The notes beneath the pieces were generated by a model. It searched no databases. It was not told the DNA's origin and saw nothing but the letters and a program-made list of their open reading frames with translations. This document shows positions 18,416 to 27,158 of a DNA stretch of 32,374 nucleotides, one piece after another. The translations under genes and the position numbers were made by a program. The stretch's first letter is position 1. Each line of letters starts with the position of its first letter. Source of the DNA: a bacterium (GTDB taxonomy: Bacteria; Patescibacteriota; Minisyncoccia; UBA6257; JAGOQP01); the NCBI GenBank assembly GCA_021814445.1, contig JAKAIF010000004.1:1-32374 (forward strand), written 5' to 3'.

Positions 18416-20173
18416 ATGGCAGAATTGCAAACACCCACACCCCCAGCCCAAGAAGGAGACACCAAGGATATTAAAAATCTTGTTGCGCCTGCGGCTATTC
18501 AAACAAACCAAAATTATATAAAAATTGGAGATAAATTCTCTAAAACGTTTTTCGTTTTTTCGTATCCTCGGTACCTTTCGGGTGGATGGTTTTCTCCTCT
18601 TATTAATCTTTCAAAATTATTTGACGTTTCTATATTTGTACACCCCGTGGATACTTCGTTTGCGTTGCGTAGTTTGCGTCGCCGCGCCGCGCAAGTTGAG
18701 GCTGAGATGACCGATAGACAAGACAAGGGATACGTGCGCGATCCTATGCTTGAAACCGCGTTTAACGATATTGAATCTTTGCGCGACAACTTACAACAAG
18801 CGCAGGAACGGCTTTTTGATGTCTCGGTATATGTCACTATATATGCAGATAGCGTGGAGAAAATTCAAGATCTTGAAGATCAGATTGTAAATATGTTTGA
18901 AAGTAAATTGGTATATATAAAACCAGCCATATTCCAACAATTGGAAGGGTTTGTTTCCACGCTTCCACTCGCTCAAGATAAACTAGCTATTCATTCGCCA
19001 TTGAATTCTGGTCCTGTTTCATCTTTTTTCCCGTTTGTGTCTATGGATCTTACCTCTGAATCTGGAATTTTGTATGGTATTAACCTGCACAATAATGGGC
19101 TCGTTATTTTTGATAGATTCTCTCTAGAAAATGCAAATCAGGTGGTGTTTGCAAAATCTGGTTCTGGAAAATCATACGCTACAAAATTAGAGATTTTGCG
19201 TACGCTTATGATGGGAACCGATATATTAGTTATTGATCCTGAGAATGAGTACAAAAATTTGTGTGACACTGTTGGAGGAACATATTTCAAAATTTCTCTT
19301 ACCTCTGATCAACATATTAATCCATTTGATATTCCTATTGTACCAACCGGAGAAGATCCGGGAGATGTGTTTAAGTCACATATTTTGACACTCACGGGAC
19401 TTCTTAAAATCATGTTGGGGACCATTACTGTTGAAGAGGAATCGTTATTAGATCGCGCCCTTATTGAGACATATGCCTCATATGATATTACTCCCGAAAA
19501 TCCGAATTTTCTTACTATGGATCCACCTCTTTTGTCTGATTTAGAAACCGTGTTGCGTAACATGGAAGGAGGAAAAACACTCGCAGAACGACTCTATAAG
19601 TTTACGCAAGGAAGTTATGCGGGATTTATTAATCAGCGAACAAATATTGATGTGAAGAATCGTTTGGTGGTGTTTTCTATTCGCGATCTTGAGGATGAAT
19701 TGCGCCCTGTAGCTATGTACGTGGTATTAAATTTCATTTGGAACTTGGTGCGCTCTCAACTCAAGAGAAGAATTTTAGTCATTGATGAGGCATGGGTTAT
19801 GATGAAATATCAAGAAGGAGCCTCATTCTTATATGGACTCGCAAAACGGGGACGCAAATATTATCTTGGACTTACTACGATCACGCAAGAGGTGGAAGAT
19901 TTTATGAATTCTCCTTATGGAAAGCCTATTGTGACAAACTCATCACTGCAATTACTTCTGAAGCAATCTCCCGCGACTATTGATGTGGTTTCTAAAACAT
20001 TTGCGCTTACTGAAGCAGAAAAGAATCTCTTATTAGAGGCGGCTGTTGGTCAGGGTCTTTTCTTTGCGGGACTGAAACATGTGGCTATGCAAGTGGTCGC
20101 CTCGTACTTTGAAGATAAAATTGTGACCACAAAACCTCAGCAGTTATTAGGGGAAGAGAAAAGTCTTCTATAA
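18416..20173 (+). CDS. virB4: VirB4-family T4SS ATPase
   Basis: Walker A VFAKSGSGKSYATKLEIL, DILVIDPENEYKNL, Walker B ILVIDEAWVMM, GLTTITQEVEDF; ATG at 18416 (MAELQTP) favoured over the ORF-track start. Confidence 0.92.
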   Translation: MAELQTPTPPAQEGDTKDIKNLVAPAAIQTNQNYIKIGDKFSKTFFVFSYPRYLSGGWFSPLINLSKLFDVSIFVHPVDTSFALRSLRRRAAQVEAEMTDRQDKGYVRDPMLETAFNDIESLRDNLQQAQERLFDVSVYVTIYADSVEKIQDLEDQIVNMFESKLVYIKPAIFQQLEGFVSTLPLAQDKLAIHSPLNSGPVSSFFPFVSMDLTSESGILYGINLHNNGLVIFDRFSLENANQVVFAKSGSGKSYATKLEILRTLMMGTDILVIDPENEYKNLCDTVGGTYFKISLTSDQHINPFDIPIVPTGEDPGDVFKSHILTLTGLLKIMLGTITVEEESLLDRALIETYASYDITPENPNFLTMDPPLLSDLETVLRNMEGGKTLAERLYKFTQGSYAGFINQRTNIDVKNRLVVFSIRDLEDELRPVAMYVVLNFIWNLVRSQLKRRILVIDEAWVMMKYQEGASFLYGLAKRGRKYYLGLTTITQEVEDFMNSPYGKPIVTNSSLQLLLKQSPATIDVVSKTFALTEAEKNLLLEAAVGQGLFFAGLKHVAMQVVASYFEDKIVTTKPQQLLGEEKSLL

Positions 20174-20203
20174 CCCCTTACCTAAAATATTGTTTTTATT
20201 TCT

Positions 20204-20722
20204 ATGCCCGCAACTTCAATTCCCAAAATTAAATCATCGGGGAACTCCACGCCAACTCCTCAGTCATCTTCGTCGTCGCCACGTCCCTCTGTTCCCCAAA
20301 AAGAAAATCAAACTCCTCAAGATGTGGAGGATGAATATGTAGAAGAACAAGACGGATCTTCAGAAGAGGGGGAAGGGCAAGAAGGACCCCGGGGACCTCA
20401 TTTTGATACTATAGATACGTTTTTTTATATGTCCATCGCCGTTTTGGGGGATGTATTTGATGGTATTTGGGTTACGCGCATTTTCTTTGCTCCTGTTACA
20501 CTTCTTTTTCTATATGTAAAAGGGGTTGATCAAATGATTTCCAAAAACATGCTTTCTCAGGGGATAGAAATGATCCCAGTGTTGGGGTGGCTTCCTATTA
20601 GTACCACCATGGCTGTGTTTACTATTGTGATGACAAACCATCCAGAATTTATGGAAAAATTAGGACCAGCAGGTGAAGCGTTGGAGAAGGTTGGTGAGAT
20701 GAGTAAGAAGAAGAAATTGTAA
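20204..20722 (+). CDS. Hypothetical membrane protein of the T4SS-like block
   Basis: 172 aa, disordered acidic N-terminus then hydrophobic segments (WVTRIFFAPVTLLFLYVKG; VLGWLPISTTMAVFTIV). Confidence 0.65.
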   Translation: MPATSIPKIKSSGNSTPTPQSSSSSPRPSVPQKENQTPQDVEDEYVEEQDGSSEEGEGQEGPRGPHFDTIDTFFYMSIAVLGDVFDGIWVTRIFFAPVTLLFLYVKGVDQMISKNMLSQGIEMIPVLGWLPISTTMAVFTIVMTNHPEFMEKLGPAGEALEKVGEMSKKKKL

Positions 20723-20768
20723 CATATTCTTTTGAGTTCTTTTTGGTTATTTGGTATACTAAATCTAT

Positions 20769-21473
20769 ATGAACCGCATATACACATTTCTTTTGTGCGG
20801 TATAATCGGAAGCGTCTCGTTTGGAGTTGCTTCATTTGCGTATGCGGTTGAGCCACAGTTTATGGTTTCATGGAAACCTTCGGTATATGCTCCTAATTGG
20901 TACGAGGGAAAGTTGTTTCCCACAAAAGATAGCACACTGCGAGTATCTTTTGAGCTCATAGATCAAGGGGGAGTAAATAAAGGGAAGATAATTGATATTA
21001 AGGATAAAGAGGTGCGTTGGTATATTGGATCTGATCTTGTGCGTAAAGGGAATGGACTTCAATCTATTCTTATAAAAAATAATTTATTTTCTGGAGATTT
21101 TATTAATTTAAAGATTGCGGTTGATTTTTACGATTCTGATTCTGGATCTCAGTATTTTACTGAAAAATACTTTTCTATCCCCGTGGTAGATACAAAATTA
21201 GTATTAGTGCGCCGTTGGATGGATGCGACCCTTGCGCCCCATGCGCAAGCTACGTGGTATGCCGTTCCTTTGTTTTTTGCCTCAGATCCAAAATTTGCCA
21301 CACTGACGTGGACCGTGAATGAGCAAGAGGTAAAACCAATATCGGGAAATCCGTTCTCGCTCACGATTCAATCGGGTGATGCAGGTCAGACAGCCGAGAT
21401 ACAAGCTTCTCTAGAAAACCCAAATTCTGTATGGGAGAATGCATCTGCTTTTGAGAAGATTTATGTGCGATAA
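20769..21473 (+). CDS. Hypothetical secreted beta-rich protein of the T4SS-like block
   Basis: 234 aa with signal peptide (MNRIYTFLLCGIIGSVSFGVASFAYAVE); TTGAGT-17-TATACT promoter 8 nt upstream of ATG. Confidence 0.7.
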   Translation: MNRIYTFLLCGIIGSVSFGVASFAYAVEPQFMVSWKPSVYAPNWYEGKLFPTKDSTLRVSFELIDQGGVNKGKIIDIKDKEVRWYIGSDLVRKGNGLQSILIKNNLFSGDFINLKIAVDFYDSDSGSQYFTEKYFSIPVVDTKLVLVRRWMDATLAPHAQATWYAVPLFFASDPKFATLTWTVNEQEVKPISGNPFSLTIQSGDAGQTAEIQASLENPNSVWENASAFEKIYVR

Positions 21474-21509
21474 TATGGGAGATATATGTTGTTTGCAAAT
21501 ATATAAACT

Positions 21510-23255
21510 ATGAAAAAATTAATATTTTTATACATCGGTATCATTGTTCTTTTGTTCGGATCTGCTCTATTTACGCAAGCGGTTGATTTACAACTTCCTG
21601 CATTTGCGACCGCTTCGTCTTCTATTGCGGGCATGATCAATCAGATCTATGTGTATGCGCTTAGTATTGCGGGAGTGCTTGCCATCGTGATGATTGTGTA
21701 TGGAGGAATTTCATACGCACTGGATCCGGGAAATGCGTCAAAACAAGGAGAGGCAAAAGAGATTATGCAAAGCGCTATTTGGGGTATTGTGCTTTTGGCG
21801 GGAGCCTATGTTATTTTAAAAACCATCAATCCCGACTTAGTCCAGCTACGAGATTTGCAGCTTGAGAAGATTGATAGATTGACTACACTGACTATAACAG
21901 AGGCCGAGGAAAACCCCACTATCGTAGGGACCTCTCCAGGTGGAACATCTATTGGTTGCACAACTGAAAACATAATAAATATACAACAAACCACTCAGCT
22001 TGCGAAAGATTTCTTGGCATTAAATCCGAGACTTCAAACTGGTTCGTGCGATAGTAAGAGTGGTTTGGGAACCGGATCATCTCAAATTATCAATGCCGTT
22101 GCAAATGGTAAAGTCCCCGCGGTGTGTAATTGGAAGGGTGAGGATAAAGATTGTAGCGCGTGTGTTCTGGGTGGTCCGGGCGGCAAAACAACTGTTTGTC
22201 CTGCTGTTTTGAATGGTCTTGTTGCTGTGCAGACAGGTGTTAAAAATAATACTGTCCCCGGATTTACACTTACTTCAATTACGGGTGGATTACATAATGA
22301 GAATTCGGGTCATTATCAAGGAAGAAAGATTGATGTGGTTCCTTTTAGTAAAGACATAACTCAATGGAAGATGATTGGGAATGAGTTTGCTAAGAATGGT
22401 GGCAGTGTTTCTTGTGAGGCTGATGGTGTGTATAAACCACTTGCTTCATGTCCGGAGAATATTGGTAGTTTAAATGATGCTCATTTAGATATTACATTTG
22501 GTGGCGCGGGAACTCCTGCTTCAGATGTAAATGATCAATATGGAAACACTCTTAGAGATGAGCTAGCGACACTTGCGGGGGCATATCTTTCTATGCATCC
22601 AAACCTACTTTCAAATGGATCATATGGAATCCCTGCAGGCAAGACCGAAAACACCTGTTCAAAATTTCCACTTTCAAGTCCGTGGAATGTGATGAATAGG
22701 GTCCTTAATAAACAATTCCCCTATGTATGTGATCAGAGTAAGGTCATGCTTGATGCTCAAATTCCAGATGCATATTGTTCGTGTTCAGAAGGTGGAACGG
22801 GAGGAAAAAATACTCTCAACAAGAATGTTTTTCGTTATTTAGGTGATTTGCAATCTATGGTTGGGAGCACCACAAATCTCCCCACTTTCCAGGTGGTAAC
22901 ATTAACGGGCGGTATACAGAAAGAAGGGGCGTCGTCTTACTATAGCGGCGTTGGTGTTGCTATAACTCCTACCACATATAATAAAGCCAACCTTCAGAAA
23001 TTGTTTAATGCCGCCAAGAATTTGGGGTATGCCGACGCTACGTATCAAGCGTTTAAGGTTGGGGTAACATTACCATCTCGATACAATAATTATACGAGCG
23101 CCAGTGTTTTTACCACGATTTCTTCAAAAAATGTTGATGATGTAAGTAATTGTAAAACCGAGTTTGATCCCAATAAAATATTAAACGACTACAAGAACGC
23201 TTCTGCAACTATGTGCTATTTTGGAAGAATTTATGTGACCACATTTGATAAATAA
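21510..23255 (+). CDS. VirB2/TrbC pilin-like N-terminus fused to two tandem M15-peptidase-like domains (second degenerate)
   Basis: N-terminal SSIAGMINQIYVYALSIAGVLAIVMIVYGGISYALDPGNASKQGEAKEIMQSAIWGIVLLAGAYVILKTINP; then SGHYQGRKID and AHLDITF; second copy reads SSYYSGVGVA at the equivalent place. Confidence 0.75.
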   Translation: MKKLIFLYIGIIVLLFGSALFTQAVDLQLPAFATASSSIAGMINQIYVYALSIAGVLAIVMIVYGGISYALDPGNASKQGEAKEIMQSAIWGIVLLAGAYVILKTINPDLVQLRDLQLEKIDRLTTLTITEAEENPTIVGTSPGGTSIGCTTENIINIQQTTQLAKDFLALNPRLQTGSCDSKSGLGTGSSQIINAVANGKVPAVCNWKGEDKDCSACVLGGPGGKTTVCPAVLNGLVAVQTGVKNNTVPGFTLTSITGGLHNENSGHYQGRKIDVVPFSKDITQWKMIGNEFAKNGGSVSCEADGVYKPLASCPENIGSLNDAHLDITFGGAGTPASDVNDQYGNTLRDELATLAGAYLSMHPNLLSNGSYGIPAGKTENTCSKFPLSSPWNVMNRVLNKQFPYVCDQSKVMLDAQIPDAYCSCSEGGTGGKNTLNKNVFRYLGDLQSMVGSTTNLPTFQVVTLTGGIQKEGASSYYSGVGVAITPTTYNKANLQKLFNAAKNLGYADATYQAFKVGVTLPSRYNNYTSASVFTTISSKNVDDVSNCKTEFDPNKILNDYKNASATMCYFGRIYVTTFDK

Positions 23256-23257
23256 CT

Positions 23258-24490
23258 ATGTCTAAAAAAGGAAAAATAATTTTTATAGTTGCGGCACTTC
23301 TTATTATTGGCGCGATCGTTGTGGGGGTTATTTTGGGACTTCGTAAGATCCCCACCGTCTCAAATGAAGCACCTTCTTCATTCCCAACTTCTTCGTCTCA
23401 AACCCAAACCAGTGGAGCAAATGGAAATACGAGCACCACGTCTTCTCAAGTACAGACATTGAATACCAGTGGAGAATCATCTTCTCCAGAATTAAAACGA
23501 CTTACTCTTCTCACGAAGGGGCCTGCGATGGGATATTGGATCGTTTCTCCTCAAATATTAGGAGAGTCAACTTCTTCTGCATCTGTTCTCCAATCTGCTG
23601 TTTTCTACATGGGTTCAAATGGAGATGTTATACGTATTCAGCCCGATGGAAAAGAGGTGATTGTATCTCATTTTGGAGAGGCTCCTTTGCGCGTTATACA
23701 ATCTGCATCTGGTGCGCGAGTTGTTGTTGAATTCGCTTCTGGTTCGTTTGCGTTATATGACGTTTCTCGAAGCGCTTTTGAATTTTTACCACAAGGAACT
23801 GTTTCTGCGGCATTTTCTCCTGATGGAACTATGCTCGCGTACCTCACTCCTAATGCTTCAGGAAAGCAGGAGTTGTTTATTCGTGATCTCACCACTACTA
23901 AAAAGACAATAACGAAAACTCTCTCTCTTTTTATTGATGATGTAAAACTCTCATGGCCTACCGCAACACGCATCTACCTTATTCCTCCTCAAGCGTCCAA
24001 TTTTATTGGTGATGTGTGGTATTTTGATATAGGCACAAAAACAGTGAGTTTGTTTACTTCTGGGACGGGGATTGGGGCTCTCTTTTCTTCTGTCTCCTCA
24101 ACAGCTCTTATTTTTCACAATGAAAATAATTCTTCAATCGCTGCGTATATAAAGAATACAAAAACAGGATCCTCAACACCACTCACGCTATCCACGTTGC
24201 TTTCTAAATGTGCGTTCTTATTTGATAATTCTGATGTGGTATGTGCAATCCCCCAAGTAAAAAGTAAAACAACACGCGTGCAACTTCCCGATGATTATAA
24301 CACTATGGCTCTTTTTACAAGCGACTCCCTTCTTCTCCTCTCTGCGGCAAAAGGATATGCGTCGCACGATATTTTTACTTCTCTTCAAGCACCTTTTGAT
24401 GCAAAAGATATACGCGCACGCGCGCAACAGGTATTTTTTATAGATAGGCTTACCGATGCATTGTATCTGTTTGATATGAGGGGATTATAA
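23258..24490 (+). CDS. Membrane-anchored beta-propeller-like (TolB/WD40-like) protein
   Basis: N-terminal TM (IIFIVAALLIIGAIVVGVILGL); repeats such as AAFSPDGTMLAYLTPNASGKQELFIRDL and GDVWYFDIGTKTVSLFT. Confidence 0.65.
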   Translation: MSKKGKIIFIVAALLIIGAIVVGVILGLRKIPTVSNEAPSSFPTSSSQTQTSGANGNTSTTSSQVQTLNTSGESSSPELKRLTLLTKGPAMGYWIVSPQILGESTSSASVLQSAVFYMGSNGDVIRIQPDGKEVIVSHFGEAPLRVIQSASGARVVVEFASGSFALYDVSRSAFEFLPQGTVSAAFSPDGTMLAYLTPNASGKQELFIRDLTTTKKTITKTLSLFIDDVKLSWPTATRIYLIPPQASNFIGDVWYFDIGTKTVSLFTSGTGIGALFSSVSSTALIFHNENNSSIAAYIKNTKTGSSTPLTLSTLLSKCAFLFDNSDVVCAIPQVKSKTTRVQLPDDYNTMALFTSDSLLLLSAAKGYASHDIFTSLQAPFDAKDIRARAQQVFFIDRLTDALYLFDMRGL

Positions 24491-24588
24491 TTATGTGTAT
24501 AAGGATTGGCGGTGCATGCTAAGGAGAGTAAAAACTGCGTCATGGTTTCTTCTCGTTGTATGTTTCACAATGTGTCTGACTAATTTTT

Positions 24589-25887
24589 ATGAATTATTTT
24601 TCAAAACCAGAATTTAAAACAGTTTTTTATTTCTCTCCATTATTGGTAATTATTTGTGTTATTGATGTTTTGTTTTTGCCGTTCGTGTGGGTGCTTGTGG
24701 GGATTGTGGTGGCGCTTATTCTCTACAGTGTTTTCATATTTTCAAGCATGCAAGCGGTGCGGGGCAATTATATCAGCACGACCCGTACCAAACAGATAGA
24801 GGCTATTATCCGCGATATTCCCAGCGCTATTATTGCGTATGATAGTAATTTTAAGGTATTGATTTATAACCCGGCGGCACAACAAATATTTGGTGTTACG
24901 GAGCAACACATTGTGGGACGCGTGCTTGATGCGTCTCAGGCAAGTGACCCTTCTTTGCGTACGTTAATTCAAGTTGTTTTTTCTTCTCTTGCTCCCGTTG
25001 TAGTAAAATTATCTGATCCTGGTGTTTTCCCACAAATTGCAGACATTTCATTCCAAGACTCTGCGGTTAGTTTGCATGTGATTACTGATCGTATTCTTGA
25101 TGAACAAGGGGGTGTAGTTGGATTCGTAAAACTTATCACCGATCTCACACGTGAAAATGAGCTATTGAAATCAAAGACTGAATTTATTGCAGTTGCCGCC
25201 CATCAATTACGAACTCCACTCACCGCGGTAAACTGGGCACTTGAAGCATTGGAGAGCTCTTCGTTGACCGAAGAACAAAAACAATTTGTTGATACCGCAT
25301 ATGCGGCAACGAAGAATTCTCTCAATACGGTAAATAGCTTGCTTGATGTTTCTAAAATTGAAGAAGGAAAATTTGGATATGAATATCAAATTATTCCACT
25401 TCTTCCATTTTTGGATGATATTATTAAACAAGCGTACGATCTGGGAAAGCAATATGAAATCGCGGTATATTTTGATCGTCCGAAGGAAGATTGTCGGGTG
25501 CGGGTTGATGCACAAAAATTAGGCATGGTTTTTTATAACCTTCTTGATAACGCCATAAAATATAATGTGGAACATGGACAAGTTACTGTTGCGGTTATAA
25601 TTCATCAAGAAACTAAAACAGTCACCGTGACTATTGCTGATACGGGGATTGGGATTCCTTCCGAACAACTTGATAAATTATTTAGTAAATTTTTCCGTGC
25701 CGACAATGCCATTAAAACAGTTTCAGATGGTAATGGATTAGGATTATATATTGCTCGTAATATTGTACGCAATCATGGAGGGGATATCACCGTAACCTCT
25801 GAGTTGAATAGAGGAACCACGTTCTTTGTAACACTTCCCCTTGCTCCTGAACAAAAGAGTGATATATTCGGAGGTGTAAGCGAATAG
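24589..25887 (+). CDS. PAS-domain sensor histidine kinase, two N-terminal TM helices
   Basis: H-box AVAAHQLRTPLTAVNW, N-box NLLDNAIKYN, G-boxes ADTGIGIP and GNGLGLYIARNIV; PAS segment AIIRDIPSAIIAYDSNFKVLIYNPAAQQIFG. Confidence 0.93.
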   Translation: MNYFSKPEFKTVFYFSPLLVIICVIDVLFLPFVWVLVGIVVALILYSVFIFSSMQAVRGNYISTTRTKQIEAIIRDIPSAIIAYDSNFKVLIYNPAAQQIFGVTEQHIVGRVLDASQASDPSLRTLIQVVFSSLAPVVVKLSDPGVFPQIADISFQDSAVSLHVITDRILDEQGGVVGFVKLITDLTRENELLKSKTEFIAVAAHQLRTPLTAVNWALEALESSSLTEEQKQFVDTAYAATKNSLNTVNSLLDVSKIEEGKFGYEYQIIPLLPFLDDIIKQAYDLGKQYEIAVYFDRPKEDCRVRVDAQKLGMVFYNLLDNAIKYNVEHGQVTVAVIIHQETKTVTVTIADTGIGIPSEQLDKLFSKFFRADNAIKTVSDGNGLGLYIARNIVRNHGGDITVTSELNRGTTFFVTLPLAPEQKSDIFGGVSE

Positions 25888-25897
25888 ATACCTATCC

Positions 25898-26701
25898 ATG
25901 ATTATCCTTTTATATGGTCCGAATACCTATGCGCGAGATGAAAAAGCTCGCGAGCTTATTGAATCCGCGCGAATAAAATATCCTACAGCTTCATACGAAG
26001 TTATTTCGGGGGATGAAGACGGGGTGTATCAGGTGCATAGCTTTCTTTCAGAAACCGGCTTATTTGCGGGAGGAAAGAAAATTTTACATATTCGTCGCGC
26101 GTCATTATTTTCTGATTTAGAGTTGTGGATGAAAGATCGTGAGAAAGCAACACGAGACGACGTCTTGTGTATTATCTCTGAAGATTGGCACAAGCGTGAA
26201 TGTAGTGAGAAGGAGTTAGAATTATTTACCGGAGTTGATTATAAAATGCAATTTTTTGCTCCCTATAATTCTCTAGAAGCATCTCGTCTATTAGCTGTTG
26301 CCGCACACACACAAGGAAGCACCCTTGAGTCCTCTGCGGCGGCGCTTATCTATGCCTATGCGCATATGGATATGGGAGGAGCTCTGCAAGAAATAGCGCG
26401 ACTTTCTCTTCTTACGCAATCTATTACCGCGGCAGTAGTACGCACACTTCCCGAATATGCTGAGTCTGTGGCGCTATTTGATTTTGCTCGAGCAATTACC
26501 TCGTCCGCAACGCGTGCGCGACGTCTTATGTTGTGGGAATATATGAAGTTTCAACACGTTGATATGTATATGATATTTGGATATCTCGCGAAGATGGCAA
26601 AGAAGGAGGGTCTTATTCATGCGCTTGCACAGGCGGATATACTGGTAAAATCGGGGCGCCTAGAGATAGATCACGCTCTTGAACAAATAGTCATTGCGTA
26701 A
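25898..26701 (+). CDS. holA: DNA polymerase III delta subunit-like protein
   Basis: MIILLYGPNTYARDEKARELI...FAGGKKILHIRRA; size and order (directly before rpsT) typical of HolA. Confidence 0.75.
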   Translation: MIILLYGPNTYARDEKARELIESARIKYPTASYEVISGDEDGVYQVHSFLSETGLFAGGKKILHIRRASLFSDLELWMKDREKATRDDVLCIISEDWHKRECSEKELELFTGVDYKMQFFAPYNSLEASRLLAVAAHTQGSTLESSAAALIYAYAHMDMGGALQEIARLSLLTQSITAAVVRTLPEYAESVALFDFARAITSSATRARRLMLWEYMKFQHVDMYMIFGYLAKMAKKEGLIHALAQADILVKSGRLEIDHALEQIVIA

Positions 26702-26735
26702 TAAAAAAATCCCCCGAGGGGATTTTTTTATTTTG
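26702..26735. terminator. Bidirectional terminator shared by holA and rpsT
   Basis: taaaaaaatCCCCcgaGGGGattttttta between convergent genes. Confidence 0.8.
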
Positions 26736-27000
26736 CCGTCTCTAATTTTTTGAGCATTTTTGCGGTACGAGACTTGATGCGATCTGCTTTTGCTTTTTTG
26801 ATATATTTTGTCTTTGCAATTTTGTCTGCAGTTGAAAATACTTTTATGAGGGCTGCCTTTGCTTCCGCTCCCTTGTTCTCTTGCACAAGTTTTTTAAATG
26901 CTTTTACGGTCTTTTTGAGCACTGTTTTTCGTCCTTCGTTTACTACGCGGCGTCGGGCGCTTTGTCTTAATGCTTTTTTAGCTGATTTGATTTTTGGCAT
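26728..27000 (-). CDS. rpsT: 30S ribosomal protein S20
   Basis: MPKIKSAKKALRQSARRRVVNEGRKTVLKKTVKAFKKLV..., 90 aa, typical S20. Confidence 0.96.
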   Translation of the reverse strand: MPKIKSAKKALRQSARRRVVNEGRKTVLKKTVKAFKKLVQENKGAEAKAALIKVFSTADKIAKTKYIKKAKADRIKSRTAKMLKKLETAK

Positions 27001-27012
27001 ACAATAATTTGT

Positions 27013-27047
27013 GTTTTGATAGTATCAAAACGAACCAGATAAGTCAA
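27013..27047 (-). promoter_or_regulatory. rpsT promoter with palindrome over the -10 box
   Basis: Minus strand TTGACT (27047-27042), 17 nt, TACTAT (27024-27019); GTTTTGATA-G-TATCAAAAC at 27013-27031. Confidence 0.6.
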
Positions 27048-27093
27048 TAAAACAGCGATTTTAGCAGATTTTACACTTTTTCTTTTTTTCTTT

Positions 27094-27123
27094 ACCCCCA
27101 CACCTATGCATAGGTGTGGGGGT
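27094..27123. repeat. 30-bp perfect palindrome in the rpsT-ruvA intergenic region
   Basis: ACCCCCACACCTATGCATAGGTGTGGGGGT equals its own reverse complement. Confidence 0.9.
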
Positions 27124-27158
27124 TTATACTTACTACCTAATACGATATACTTATACAC

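Noticed and set aside
17700-20173. VirB4 split by frameshift into two pieces (pseudogene)
   Set aside because: The 589-aa protein already carries its own VirB4 N-terminal region plus intact Walker motifs, and the upstream 225-aa protein has its own TATACT-ATG start; more consistent with two genes.
10788-24490. Integrated conjugative element or prophage
   Set aside because: No integrase, relaxase, tRNA attachment site or flanking direct repeat seen; flanks are ordinary housekeeping genes.
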